Of a DNA stretch of 64,000 nucleotides, positions 7,869-16,287 are shown piece by piece. The stretch covers positions 1 through 64,000 of the forward strand of contig NZ_QZWF01000023.1 of NCBI RefSeq assembly GCF_004187715.1. Reading direction: 5' to 3'. Source of the stretch: Streptomyces sp. F001 (GTDB lineage Bacteria > Actinomycetota > Actinomycetes > Streptomycetales > Streptomycetaceae). The translations under genes and the position numbers were made by a program. The stretch's first letter is position 1; each line of letters opens with the position of its first letter. The notes under the pieces are model-generated. The model was given only the letters and a program-made list of their open reading frames with translations. It was not told the DNA's origin and made no database searches.

Positions 7869-10085
7869 TCAACGCGGCCCGGCGGGGAGGGTGTTCCAGG
7901 TCGAGGTCAGCCAGGTCAGGTCGGCTTCGGCCTGGCGACGGGCGGTCTGCTCGCGGGTGAACAGCTGCTCGGTCTTGGTCAGTACGAGGGTGTACGGGCG
8001 TCCCTGCCGTCTGGTCTGGTGGAGCACCGGGAGACCGGCCGAGTCGATCCTGGTGTGTACGTGCCGGCGTCCGTCCTTGGCCAGCGGCCATTCGAGGACA
8101 CGCCGTGAGCGGGAGGCGAGGAACGTCTCCAGGGTGGCGCACAGGTCGCAGCCGCAGCCGATCCAGGCGATCGACCAGTCGTCCGCGGCACGCAGTTGTC
8201 GTGCGACGATCGCGCGGAGCCGGCCCGTGCAGTCGCGCGCGACCGTGTCGAGCCCCGCCGCGCGCCGGGTGTCCGTCGGCAGCGCCTGCGCCTGCGCCGC
8301 GCGGCGCAGCATCGGCATCAGGCATTCCAGCACCGTGTCCGCCTGGGCGCGCAGCACGGCCAGGCTCTCAGTCCGCTGTTCCTGGTCGGCCGCCTGCAGG
8401 AGGTGTTGCAGCGGCAGGCCCAGCTGCTCCAGTCGGGGGCGGCGGATCTCGGCCGGCCCGGTCGCGGTCCACTGTCGCAGGTCTTCGTCCACCGCGATCC
8501 AGGTCCCGGTGGGCAGCAGCCGCGCTGCCGCTGTCCCCGCCGGGCCCAAGGACCGCAGCGCCGTGCACAGGTCCGGCAGCCTCTCGGTCCACTTGTACCC
8601 GTGTGGCTCGTAGCGGTACCGGGGGCCGAACCAGCCGCCGACGACCTGGCGCAGCCACACGGTGCCGTACCGTTCGACCGCAGCGGCCAGCCCATGGGCG
8701 TGCTGCGGTCCCAGTGCGTTCACCCGGAACGGCTCCAGCAGCATCGCCGCGGTCTCGGCCACACCCAGGCCCGCGGCCACGTGCAACGCGCCCTCCAGCA
8801 GCTCGGGTTGGGCATCGGTGTGCTTCCAGAACGGTGCAAGGGATTCGGCCGCGGTGCGTGCGCCGTCCAGGTCTCCTCGCTGGATGCGGCCCTGCAGTTC
8901 CTCGAGGGCCCACCGCGGCCCGGCCTCGCCGCGCGCCGCGAACGCGCGCTCGCGCGGCCACACGACGACCGCGGCCCTCCTGTACCAGCGGTCCAGGGTG
9001 TTGCCGTAGTTGCCCATGTAGCCCTCGTACTGGGACTCGTAGGGGGTGAGGTCCGCGCTTGGGGTGCTGGTGCAGGCCTCGTAGTCGTGGACGTACAACG
9101 AGATCGGCGCGCCGCCGGTGTCGTCCGGGCCGGTCCACCAGTCGAGGGTGATCTCGTCGTCGATCAGGTCCTGGACGACGTAGTCGTCGTCGGTCGCGGG
9201 GCTGTCGTCCTCGTCCTCGTACTCGTCGTCTTCGTCGTATCCGTGGTAGTCGTCCCAGGGGGCGTCACCGGCGGGGTAGGCGTCCCAGGTCTGCTTGACC
9301 TCGGCGAGGGCGAGCACCGATTCGCAGTCGGCCTGTCCGGCGGCGGCGCGCAGCAGCGCGGCGCGCTCGGCGTCGGCGCCCTTGAGCCGCTCCCAGCTCA
9401 GGCCCCGCTGCGTGTACTCGTGGTCGAGCAGATACACCAGCCGGTTCGGCGGGTCGAGGTCCCGCAACGCATAGCGCGGCTTGGCGGGCGTGCCGAAGTG
9501 CTGGTCCAGGCAGCGCGCCAGCTCGGGGAGCGGGCCGGAGGCAGGAGCCGAAGTCCCGGGCTCGGCGAGCAGGTTGAAGGTGAGGGCCACCCGGCACCCG
9601 GACCGGACCGGGGTCACCTCGTGTCGACAGTCGGCGTAGAAGGCGATGAGGGTCAGTTCCGTCTTCGAGGCGCGGTAGGTGCTGTGCTGTCCGGCATGCT
9701 CGATGACCAGTTCTCCGCCGGTGTGCGCCGAGGGCAGACAGAGCACCAGCGTGCCCACCATCGCGTCGTCCTTCTCCGAATCCTGATGGGGGAGGAAGAA
9801 CTGGCCCTTGCCGTACACCAGCAGCGTATGCGGATCGGCCCGCAGCCGGGCTGTCGCCGGGAGCCCGAGCTCGTCCCGGAAATGCTCCAGCGCGCCACTC
9901 AGCAGCGCCGACCACGAGGGGCCGGCCAGGGTGATCTGGTCCGGCGAGATCTGCCAGGTGTCGCGGACGCCGGTGTCGCTCAGTGTCTCCTCGCCCCGGC
10001 CGAACAACGCCGGGCGCGCCACCGCGATCAGCTTCTTCGCCTGGGGCGCGCGCAGCGGAAGACTCACCGGCCCGACGCCGGCCAC
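7869..10085 (-). CDS. 2-oxoglutarate/Fe(II)-dependent oxygenase-like protein, large
   Basis: A prolyl-hydroxylase-like jelly-roll domain sits at the front: HQD (H100, D102), distal H155 in CRHEVTPV and R165 in GCRVALTFNL give the Fe(II) triad and the 2-oxoglutarate arginine. The rest of the 738 aa is unusual. It has a strongly acidic tract near residues 270-300 ('DEDDEYEDEDD') and a helical C-terminal region with a CGCDLC cysteine cluster. The first start in frame is the GTG at 10085, but coding-like sequence continues upstream to about 10190 ('RERLAELLGGAKSAGAFSAQ') with no ATG, GTG or TTG, so the native start may be lost. The substrate is unknown; hydroxylation of a protein or nucleic acid is possible but not shown. 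Confidence 0.7.
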   Translation of the reverse strand: MAGVGPVSLPLRAPQAKKLIAVARPALFGRGEETLSDTGVRDTWQISPDQITLAGPSWSALLSGALEHFRDELGLPATARLRADPHTLLVYGKGQFFLPHQDSEKDDAMVGTLVLCLPSAHTGGELVIEHAGQHSTYRASKTELTLIAFYADCRHEVTPVRSGCRVALTFNLLAEPGTSAPASGPLPELARCLDQHFGTPAKPRYALRDLDPPNRLVYLLDHEYTQRGLSWERLKGADAERAALLRAAAGQADCESVLALAEVKQTWDAYPAGDAPWDDYHGYDEDDEYEDEDDSPATDDDYVVQDLIDDEITLDWWTGPDDTGGAPISLYVHDYEACTSTPSADLTPYESQYEGYMGNYGNTLDRWYRRAAVVVWPRERAFAARGEAGPRWALEELQGRIQRGDLDGARTAAESLAPFWKHTDAQPELLEGALHVAAGLGVAETAAMLLEPFRVNALGPQHAHGLAAAVERYGTVWLRQVVGGWFGPRYRYEPHGYKWTERLPDLCTALRSLGPAGTAAARLLPTGTWIAVDEDLRQWTATGPAEIRRPRLEQLGLPLQHLLQAADQEQRTESLAVLRAQADTVLECLMPMLRRAAQAQALPTDTRRAAGLDTVARDCTGRLRAIVARQLRAADDWSIAWIGCGCDLCATLETFLASRSRRVLEWPLAKDGRRHVHTRIDSAGLPVLHQTRRQGRPYTLVLTKTEQLFTREQTARRQAEADLTWLTSTWNTLPAGPR

Positions 10086-10199
10086 CTCGAGCCTGAGACC
10101 GTGCGCGGGCGCCTTGAGCTGGGCGCTGAAGGCCCCCGCCGACTTCGCCCCACCGAGCAGCTCAGCCAGCCGTTCCCTCGCATTCCCCGCTACGCGTGC

Positions 10200-10681
10200 T
10201 CTCCCGACCCGTCCGGTGTGCCACCCTCGGCCCGATCCTATTGCCCGGGGAGACCGGAGACGGCCGGCCGCGGGGCGTTCGCCAGGTGAGCTCCCGGCTC
10301 CGGGGCGCGGTCAGACCCGAATCTGCAGGCAGTAGCGGTGATCGGCGGCTGAGGCAGGGACAGGTGTGCTTCGGTTTCGAGGAGATCGGGTTCCTGCACC
10401 GTGATCAGCTCGACCTGAAAGCGCGCCCGCCGAGCGGGCAGGTGCCGCGCGAGGGCATCGAGACCGCGTCACCCGAACGCCGCGCCGATTGTGGCCCGCA
10501 GGCCATCGGGTAACGGGGGCGAGGTCCTCGGGGTCGAACAGTGCTGTGCCGTCGACGATGTGGAGCCGCTCGTCGCCATCCTTGCGGCGCTGCTCGACAT
10601 ATTGCGGGTGCCGGAAACCTCGTCCGCGCAGGTCACCCCGGCTGCCGGGCACGGGTGGATCCGTTGGCATGCTGATCGCTC
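10200..10681. other. Gene-poor stretch, no supported gene
   Basis: An open frame on the minus strand (10311-10670, 119 aa) starts plausibly (GFRHPQYVEQRRKDGDERLH) but becomes arginine/proline-rich and matches nothing I recognise. I see no RNA gene or clear promoter. It is probably decayed sequence. Confidence 0.4.
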
Positions 10682-10930
10682 GTGCTGTGGCGCCTCGTCT
10701 GTCTGACCGTCACGAACACCTTCGCCGCTCTGCGCCTGCCGCCTATGGACGGCTATGCCAAGGACACCGAAATCCTCGCCCTACGCCACCAGCTCATCGT
10801 GTTACACCGGTAACTCGGCTCGGCCAGGGTCAAGTTCGCTTTCGCGGATCGGGCCGTCCTGGCGGGGCTCCTCGTCCGTCTGCCACGCAGCGAGCTGCGG
10901 CGCCTGCCTCGAGAACATGCTGGAGTGGCT
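10682..10930 (+). pseudogene. Transposase (integrase-core type) N-terminal fragment
   Basis: Translation from the GTG at 10682 gives VLWRLVCLTVTNTFAALRLP, then 'DTEILALRHQLIVLHR', the usual opening of actinomycete IS transposases with an integrase core. A TAA stop at 10811-10813 interrupts it, and the same frame resumes with LGSARVKFAFADRAVLAGLL and then loses homology. No catalytic DDE region or terminal inverted repeats are present. It is a dead fragment. Confidence 0.7.
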
Positions 10931-11172
10931 CGACATCGACTCGGTGGCCGACTTCGACCCGGCCGGTTCGGGCCGGGCGAAGCCGACAAACGACTCCAGA
11001 CGCTTACGATGCCGTAGCCGAGCGGCGGGGCGGCGTGGCCGATGACGGCAAGGATGCCGAGGTACGCGACGTGGCCTGGGACGAACCGGTGCCCGAGGCA
11101 GCGCAGTTGCCCCTCACCCGCGCTGAACGATCAAGTCGCGAGTGTCCTCAGGCATAGGCAGGGTGTAGCCAG

Positions 11173-11929
11173 TCAATCTTCGTCGAGGAGTTGGGCGGCG
11201 GCCTTGGGGTCCATGAGGGTGGACCAGGCCTGTTCGGCGGGGAGGAGCGGGCGGCTGGGCAGGGCGTATTCGGGGAACCATGCCTTGGGGTCGCAACCGG
11301 GAACATGTCGCAGGATGACGGCGGCGAGGTCGTCGGGGACGGAGCCGGTGATGCGTACGGCTGCATAGGTTTCGTGGCCGTCGTCAGCGCGGGCCAGGAT
11401 GCCGAGGCGGAAAGTGGGGAAGTCGGCAGGGTGTTCGTACCCGTCGTGGAGCGAGCCGCGGGTCAGATCTTTGATGACAGAGGCCAGGCGGCGAACGAGC
11501 CGGGTGCCTGCTTCGAGCTGGTACCGGTCGTAGCCGTTCTGGGTGGGCAGGAGGTGACCGACGTAGGTCCTGCCGGGCAGCGGCTTGGAGTGCTCGCTGT
11601 TGTAGCGGGCGCGTGCGGCCTTCGCGTCGGCTTCGAGTGCGGCATAGAAGTCGTCCCCCGAGCCGTCCTCGCGCTGTCCGGCAGCGACCAGCCAGGGCAG
11701 GGTCCTCTTCAGCCCAGACCGCGCCTCGCCAGCGCTGGACCTTGACCTTGAACAGCACCTCGTCGTCGATGGACCGGATCCGCTCATGGCCTGCCTCGTC
11801 CTCGGCGAACTGTTCCCGGGCCTTGGACAGGATGGGGTGGTCGATCTCGTCGAGGGGCTGGCGGGCGGAGGGGAGCGGTAGCTTCAGGTCCTCGCGAAGC
11901 GTGCGGAGGGTGGGACGGGCGGGGTGCAC
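11173..11929 (-). pseudogene. Hypothetical partner of RHH-like protein, frameshifted
   Basis: The GTG at 11929 opens MHPARPTLRTLREDLKLPLP and runs through 'SIDDEVLFKVKVQRWRGAVW'. The sense then moves to another frame (LKRTLPWLVAAGQREDGSGD) and ends at 11173. Deleting one G of the GGG at 11713-11715 joins the halves as 'GAVWLKRTLPWLVAAG', about 250 aa. It begins three bases after the stop of the small upstream gene, a toxin-antitoxin-like arrangement, but no known toxin fold is recognisable. If the frameshift is real, the larger partner is inactive. Confidence 0.65.
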
Positions 11930-11932
11930 GGA

Positions 11933-12229
11933 TCAGTCGTCCTCGCCCACTCCGCCAAGTTCCTTGATGCGCTCAGGCGACAGCCCGGTCAGCAGCGAGA
12001 CGCTCGATTCCAGCCCTCCGTCGAGCTTGCGCATCTTCTCGAGCATGTTCGCCCGGACCTCTTCGCGGCGGATCTCCAGGTAGACGCGCACGGCTTCGGC
12101 GACGAGGTCCTTCTTGGTCATGCCGAGAAAGTGCGCACCGTCGGCGATCAGCTCGTCTATGGCCGCATCAACCTTCAAGGGCGCCGTCGTTCGGGTTGCC
12201 CCGCGCCGCTTCTCATCCGTGATGTTCAC
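11933..12229 (-). CDS. Ribbon-helix-helix-like small protein, putative antitoxin
   Basis: 98 aa. The N-terminal half, 'KVDAAIDELIADGAHFLGMTKKDLVAEAVRVYLEIRREEV', has the strand-helix-helix spacing of CopG/Arc-type DNA-binding proteins. The C-terminal half is a helix (ANMLEKMRKLDGG) that could bind a partner. It has a strong AGGAGGT site and a GTG start at 12229, with an 18-bp palindrome 19 bp upstream. It precedes the gene at 11929 by three bases. Inference: an autoregulating antitoxin or small regulator. The fold call comes from pattern only. Confidence 0.6.
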   Translation of the reverse strand: MNITDEKRRGATRTTAPLKVDAAIDELIADGAHFLGMTKKDLVAEAVRVYLEIRREEVRANMLEKMRKLDGGLESSVSLLTGLSPERIKELGGVGEDD

Positions 12230-12247
12230 ACCTACCTCCTGGTACCA

Positions 12248-12265
12248 AAGAATACTCCTATTCTT
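12248..12265. promoter_or_regulatory. Palindromic operator candidate before RHH-like gene
   Basis: AAGAATA and TATTCTT form a perfect 7-bp inverted repeat with the 4-bp spacer CTCC. It is AT-rich in GC-rich surroundings and lies just upstream of the ribosome site, as expected for an autoregulated ribbon-helix-helix protein. Confidence 0.6.
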
Positions 12266-12269
12266 AGCA

Positions 12270-12795
12270 CTAGGTATCGCTCGGGCAGGGCGACGTGTAG
12301 TTATGGGTGCTGATACATGCGTCCGCGCAGGTCAGGCGGGCCTGCCTCCTGGGCGTGCCTTGATCGGGGGTGCCAGGCAGCGGGAGGGTTGGTAGGCGCG
12401 GGATGGGCACGCCGTCGCCGTCGACGGACTCACGGGTCTCGCCGACTCCAGCACCTCCCGTGACATGGCCGAGGTGCACCGCATCGACCAGCGCATAGAT
12501 CGGGGGCCGTAAAAGATCTCGTCCCGTGTTCGCGAGGGTGGGCCCTGCACACTCTGTTCGAGGAGAATCCCACTTCGCCGAGATCGGATCCACCGCGCCC
12601 AGTGATGAAGACGTTCGCGGAGGTGCTCAGGTCCTCAAGGTGCCGCTGTCCTCTGCGGTGCCGCGGCGCATGTGCGGCGACAAGATCTCGCGGATGCCAG
12701 GCGGAGCCAGGAGACGCAGACTCCTTTACTCGGCCGAGTACGCTTGACGGTGGCCTCGAAGAACGACCCGTCGCGCGCCGCTCAGTGACTCAACA
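12270..12795. other. Element end region without a supported gene
   Basis: About 525 bp between the operator and the distal attachment site. Short open frames on both strands have no coding-like composition, ribosome site or recognisable family. It may contain integrase-binding arm sites, which cannot be identified by eye. Confidence 0.4.
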
Positions 12796-12839
12796 ACTGG
12801 GGGTCAAGGGGTCGCAGGTTCAAATCCTGTCGTCCCGAC
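12796..12839 (+). repeat. Distal attachment site copy (44 bp)
   Basis: Exact copy of 3249-3292: the original 3' part of the host tRNA-Pro gene, displaced when the element inserted. A small minus-strand frame here ending 'QDLNLRPLDPQ' is only antisense translation of this tRNA fragment. Confidence 0.93.
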
Positions 12840-12865
12840 TTTTCGAACATTCGAAAGTCGCAGAT

Positions 12866-12892
12866 GAGGGGTCGTTTTCCGAACGGCCCCTC
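12866..12892 (+). terminator. Original tRNA-Pro terminator, displaced
   Basis: GAGGGGTCGTT pairs with AACGGCCCCTC (11 bp, one T:G pair) around TTCCG, followed by GTTGCTTTT. It lies 26 bases after the displaced tRNA 3' end, where the host terminator would have stood before insertion. Confidence 0.75.
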
Positions 12893-12912
12893 GTTGCTTT
12901 TCCCGCGCTCCC

Positions 12913-13110
12913 GGGTGGGAGCGGCACGTGGGAGCACGCTCCCACCCGTCCCCTTGTCCGGTTGCTCCCACTCGGGCGGCTGCGCACATATGCGATTCCT
13001 TGCGCGCGCGTTCCCGTCCGTGCCCGTTTTGCGATCCACAGCTCCTCGTCGATCGAGTGGGCCTCGGGTCATGCGCTTGCGCTCTTGCCGCTGGTCACCC
13101 GTGCTCCCAC
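12913..13110. repeat. Cluster of GTGGGAGC octamers
   Basis: The octamer occurs as GTGGGAGC at 12915 and 12928 and as its complement GCTCCCAC at 12938, 12964 and 13103: five copies in under 200 bp. GGGTGGGAGC (12913-12922) and GCTCCCACCC (12938-12947) form a perfect 10-bp inverted repeat. No gene is visible from 12893 to 13282; the repeats may be regulatory or structural. Confidence 0.6.
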
Positions 13111-13282
13111 CGGGAGTGGGCCGGGAGCGGCGACCCCATGTCCGGAACCCGAGGTATGGGTGTTCTGCTCGAAAATACGATTCTGGGTCTGGCCTGCAGC
13201 TTCTCCGCGCGGGGCAGCGGTCTGCACGGCGCCTGGGTGAACAGCGCCTCCAGCAGGACCTGGTCGATGCCGTCGACGCCTG

Positions 13283-14323
13283 TCAGCCTGGCATGAGCAC
13301 AGCCCGCCCCCGCACCTGTCCTTGGCGGAGTCGGGCGAACGCTTCTGCCGCTGCGGACAGTGGGAACTGTTCTGTGTCGACGTGCAATGCCCCCGAGCGT
13401 GCCAGTGCGACGGCCTCTACGAGCTCGTGCCTGCTGCCCCAGAACGGCAGCGACAGCCGGAAGCCGGAAGGCAGGACACCTGGTTTACGGACCGTCAGGT
13501 GCCCGCCGCCGCTTCCGACGACCGCGAGTTCCCCGCCTGGGCGCAGGATGTCGACGGCGAGTTCCAGCGAAGCCGCGTTGCCGACGAAATCGAGCACGGC
13601 GTCCGCTCCCACGTTGCTGCTCTGTGCCCTCAGCGTATGGGCGGTGTTCCCCTGCAACAGGGTGCTGAAGTGTGCTCCGCACCGGTGCGCGAGCGCGAGG
13701 GCCTCCTCGCGGATGTCGACCGCGAGGACGCGGCTCGGAGTGGTTGCGCGGAGGATCTGGACAGCCAGGTGGCCGAGACCGCCGACGCCGATGACGGCGG
13801 CGGTGGTGCCGTCTCCGAGGGCATGGCGTACTCCGGCGACGGCGTGGTACGAGGTCAGGCCTGCATCCGACAGGGGTGCAGCCTGATCAGCCGGCAGGTC
13901 GCCGATCGGCACCAGATGGCGGGCGGACGGGACGAGGACGTACTCGGCCATCCCTCCGTCCAGGCCCAGTCCGACCCCGTGCCAGCCGAGGCTGTCGCGT
14001 CGGTCGCAGTAGTTGTCCCGGCCCGCGGCGCAGCGGGCGCAGGCGCCGCACCCCCACGGTCCGTAGAGCGCGACGCGTTCACCGACCGTCGGCCCGTCGG
14101 CGTCGGGACCGAGGGCCGCGACGTGCCCCGCGACCTCGTGACCGAGGGTGAACGGCGGCTTGTAGGGGAGGGCTCCTGGGGACGCGTCCACGACGTGGAT
14201 GTCCGAGTGGCACAGCCCTGCGGCTTCCACCCGCACCAGAACCTCGGACTCGCGGGGGACCGGTCGCTCGACCTCGGCGAGCGCCGGCTTCCGTCCCCAC
14301 GCTGTCAGCCGTACCGCCCTCAT
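13283..14323 (-). CDS. Zinc-dependent alcohol dehydrogenase
   Basis: Medium-chain NAD(P)-dependent alcohol dehydrogenase, 346 aa. It has the catalytic-zinc residues in GLCHSDIH and LGHEVAGHV, the structural-zinc cysteines in CGACARCAAGRDNYC and the Rossmann motif GVGGLGHLAVQ. It interconverts an alcohol and an aldehyde or ketone. It is the outermost gene of the catabolic cluster, divergent from the SDR at 14408, and a cluster operator-like site lies between them. The substrate is unknown; alcohol oxidation feeding the aldehyde dehydrogenase at 21427 would fit. Confidence 0.9.
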   Translation of the reverse strand: MRAVRLTAWGRKPALAEVERPVPRESEVLVRVEAAGLCHSDIHVVDASPGALPYKPPFTLGHEVAGHVAALGPDADGPTVGERVALYGPWGCGACARCAAGRDNYCDRRDSLGWHGVGLGLDGGMAEYVLVPSARHLVPIGDLPADQAAPLSDAGLTSYHAVAGVRHALGDGTTAAVIGVGGLGHLAVQILRATTPSRVLAVDIREEALALAHRCGAHFSTLLQGNTAHTLRAQSSNVGADAVLDFVGNAASLELAVDILRPGGELAVVGSGGGHLTVRKPGVLPSGFRLSLPFWGSRHELVEAVALARSGALHVDTEQFPLSAAAEAFARLRQGQVRGRAVLMPG

Positions 14324-14375
14324 GCGTCACCCCCAGGGTCTTGTCAGCCCGACCACGGCGACGGTAACAGAAACA

Positions 14376-14391
14376 AAGTCAATTCAGTATC
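14376..14391. promoter_or_regulatory. Operator-like site 1 (13283/14408 divergent region)
   Basis: Contains AATTCAGTATCG, a weak relative of the TTCAGTT core seen at the other cluster promoters. It lies 17 bp before the SDR start. On its own it would not be convincing. Confidence 0.4.
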
Positions 14392-14407
14392 GAGAGGGAG
14401 CGCGAGG

Positions 14408-15208
14408 ATGAACACAGGCACACGGCAGGGTCGGTTCGAGGGCAAGGTCGCGATGGTGACGGGCGCGGGATCGGGCATGGGTGCCGCTGTCGCCAGGCAG
14501 TTGGCCGCCGAGGGGGCGGGAGCAGTCGTTCTCGCCGACCTGAACCGCGAGACTGCCTCGGTCGTCGCCAAGGAGCTGCCCACCGGCCGGGCTGTCGCGC
14601 TCGACGTGGTGGATGCGACCGCGGTCGACGCGGCGGTCGAGGGCGTGCTGCGGGAGCACGGGAAGCTCGACATCGTGGTCCACGCCGCCGGAGTCGACGA
14701 CCCGGACGTCAAGCAGTGGATTGCGGATGCGCTGGTCGACGGGTGTCGGATCAGGGTGACGGACCGGCTCGCCGACACCGCCTGGCGACGCGTCATGAGC
14801 GTCAATCTGGACGGCACGTTCCATGTGCTGCGCGCCGCGGTGCGGGCGATGCGGCCTGCCGAGGCGGGAGCGATCGTGGTCATCGGCTCCTCGTCGGCCT
14901 TCGATGCGCCCGTCGGCTATCCGCACTACGCCGCGTCCAAGGCGGGCGTGCACGCCCTGAGTCAGGCCGTGGCCAAGGAGGTCGTCGCGTCCGGGATACG
15001 GGTGAACGTGGTCGCGCCCGGTCCGACGGAGACCGGCATGGCGGCACGTACCCCCGCGGCTCTGCGCACCGGTTTCGCCGACCCGGGGGTCCGCCCGTAC
15101 GCGACGCCCGAGGAGATCGCCGACATCGCCCTGTTCCTGGCGAGCGATGCGGCGGCGAACCTGGTCGGAGCGGTGCTGCTCGCCAATGGCGGTCGTTTTA
15201 CGACCTGA
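14408..15208 (+). CDS. SDR family NAD(P)-dependent oxidoreductase
   Basis: Short-chain dehydrogenase, 266 aa from the ATG at 14408 (MNTGTRQGRFEGKVAMVTGA). Cofactor motif TGAGSGMG; NNAG is replaced by HAAG (residues about 98-101); catalytic Ser in VIGSSSAF and YxxxK in YPHYAASKAG. The C-terminus VGAVLLANGG lacks the usual VDGG. It would oxidise or reduce a hydroxyacyl-CoA or alcohol intermediate. The open frame runs far upstream, but that part is antisense to the alcohol dehydrogenase gene. Confidence 0.9.
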   Translation: MNTGTRQGRFEGKVAMVTGAGSGMGAAVARQLAAEGAGAVVLADLNRETASVVAKELPTGRAVALDVVDATAVDAAVEGVLREHGKLDIVVHAAGVDDPDVKQWIADALVDGCRIRVTDRLADTAWRRVMSVNLDGTFHVLRAAVRAMRPAEAGAIVVIGSSSAFDAPVGYPHYAASKAGVHALSQAVAKEVVASGIRVNVVAPGPTETGMAARTPAALRTGFADPGVRPYATPEEIADIALFLASDAAANLVGAVLLANGGRFTT

Positions 15209-15325
15209 TCGTCCTGATCGGCTGCAGTTTGCTCGAGCTGCCCCGCTCTCGCCGTGGCCGAAGGCGCGCAGAAATCAACTCGTGCACGGGTATTGCCCAC
15301 CTGGAGTCCGGTACCTACGGTTCTC

Positions 15326-15345
15326 AAATTGAGTTCAGTTTGCAA
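15326..15345. promoter_or_regulatory. Operator-like site 2 (before ABC importer operon)
   Basis: Contains TTGAGTTCAGTTTG, sharing GTTCAGTT with site 5 and TGAGTTCA with site 6. It stands 62 bp before the permease start. Confidence 0.6.
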
Positions 15346-15406
15346 TGCGCTCATGAGGCGCCGAGGTGCCGGGCGCGCGGGTGTCCGGCGCGAGGAGACG
15401 GTCGAC

Positions 15407-16276
15407 GTGGATCAGTTTCTGCTCGTCCTGGTGAGCGGTCTCGCCAGTGGTGCGGTGTACGGCCTGATGGGACTGGGGCTGGTGATCATTTATAGGGCGA
15501 CGGACGTGGTGAACTTCGCGCTCGCCAGCCTGGCCACCGTCGGGCTGTACGCATCGCTGACGCTGTACGACAGCGGCCTGCCGCTGCTGCTGGCCGCCGC
15601 GGCCGCGATCGTACTGACCGCCAGCATCGGCCTGGTCGCCCGTGAGACGGTGATCAGGCCGCTGGCGCAGGGGGAGTTGCTCTCGGCGCTGGTCATGACG
15701 ATGGGCGTCTCGCTCATTGCGGAGAGCGTCATCAGCACGGTCTGGGACGACCAGCCACGGCTCTTCCCGAGCCTGGTCGAGGGATCGGTCTCGTTCGGCG
15801 ACTCGGCGATACCGACGCAGAGCCTGCTGACCATCGCAGTGGCGGCCGTCGCGATGGCGCTGGTGGCGTATCTCTTCGGACGCACCACCATCGGTTCCGC
15901 CATGCGCGCCGTCGCCGAGTCCGCTGACACCGCGCAGATCCTCGGCCTGGGCTCGCAGCGCATCGCCCGGATCGCCTGGGCGCTCGGGCTCGGCCTCGCC
16001 GCGCTCGGCGCCTTCCTGTACGCGCCCCGGGCCGGACTTGTGCCGACGGTGCTGAGCGCACCGCTGTTCCGGGCCTTCGCCGGGATCTTCCTCGGCGGTC
16101 TGACCAGCATGTACGGGGCCGTCATCGGCGGATTGACGGTGGGCGTGCTGGACAACCTGGCCGCGGTCTACGTCTCGGCCGGCTATCGCGACACGTTCGT
16201 CTTCTCGTTCACCATTCTCGTGCTGTTGATCCGCCCTCAGGGGCTGTTCGGTGTACGCACGTTCCAGCGGGTCTGA
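15407..16276 (+). CDS. Branched-chain-type ABC importer permease (LivH-like)
   Basis: 289-aa membrane protein from the GTG at 15407 (MDQFLLVLVSGLASGAVYGL), preceded by GAGGAG; the longer open frame upstream is not membrane-like. 'LMGLGLVIIYRATDVVNFA' and 'GGLTSMYGAVIGGL' are typical of LivH-family permeases, with about eight hydrophobic segments. It forms the transmembrane pair with the permease domain of the next gene, 11 bp downstream. In catabolic clusters such importers carry aromatic or hydrophobic acids as often as amino acids. The binding protein is probably the gene at 45944. Confidence 0.9.
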   Translation: MDQFLLVLVSGLASGAVYGLMGLGLVIIYRATDVVNFALASLATVGLYASLTLYDSGLPLLLAAAAAIVLTASIGLVARETVIRPLAQGELLSALVMTMGVSLIAESVISTVWDDQPRLFPSLVEGSVSFGDSAIPTQSLLTIAVAAVAMALVAYLFGRTTIGSAMRAVAESADTAQILGLGSQRIARIAWALGLGLAALGAFLYAPRAGLVPTVLSAPLFRAFAGIFLGGLTSMYGAVIGGLTVGVLDNLAAVYVSAGYRDTFVFSFTILVLLIRPQGLFGVRTFQRV

Positions 16277-16287
16277 GGGAGCGGTCC

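Larger units (their letters stand above)
3293..12839. mobile_element. Integrated element in tRNA-Pro, about 9.5 kb
   Basis: Bounded by the 44-bp direct repeats 3249-3292 and 12796-12839, with a tyrosine integrase just inside the tRNA end. Cargo: DUF7711-like gene, SWIM-associated hypothetical, DUF6880-like gene, 2OG-Fe(II) oxygenase-like gene, a transposase remnant and a toxin-antitoxin-like pair. No excisionase, replication initiator, FtsK/Tra or relaxase gene is visible, so it is not a complete actinomycete integrative conjugative element. At least three genes carry frameshifts. Reading: an old genomic island that keeps both ends but has probably lost mobility. Confidence 0.88.

Noticed and set aside
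8196..10289. 697-aa plus-strand frame
   Set aside because: Antisense shadow of the 2OG oxygenase gene; low-complexity and without any family pattern.
10311..10670. 119-aa minus-strand frame inside the element
   Set aside because: Start looks protein-like but the rest is arginine/proline-rich and no ribosome site or family is evident.
12782..13072. Minus-strand frame ending 'GRQDLNLRPLDPQLLSH'
   Set aside because: The recognisable part is an antisense translation of the tRNA-Pro fragment, a well-known false gene.
13322..14407. Upstream extension of the SDR frame
   Set aside because: Overlaps the alcohol dehydrogenase gene in antisense; the SDR begins at 14408 with its own context.
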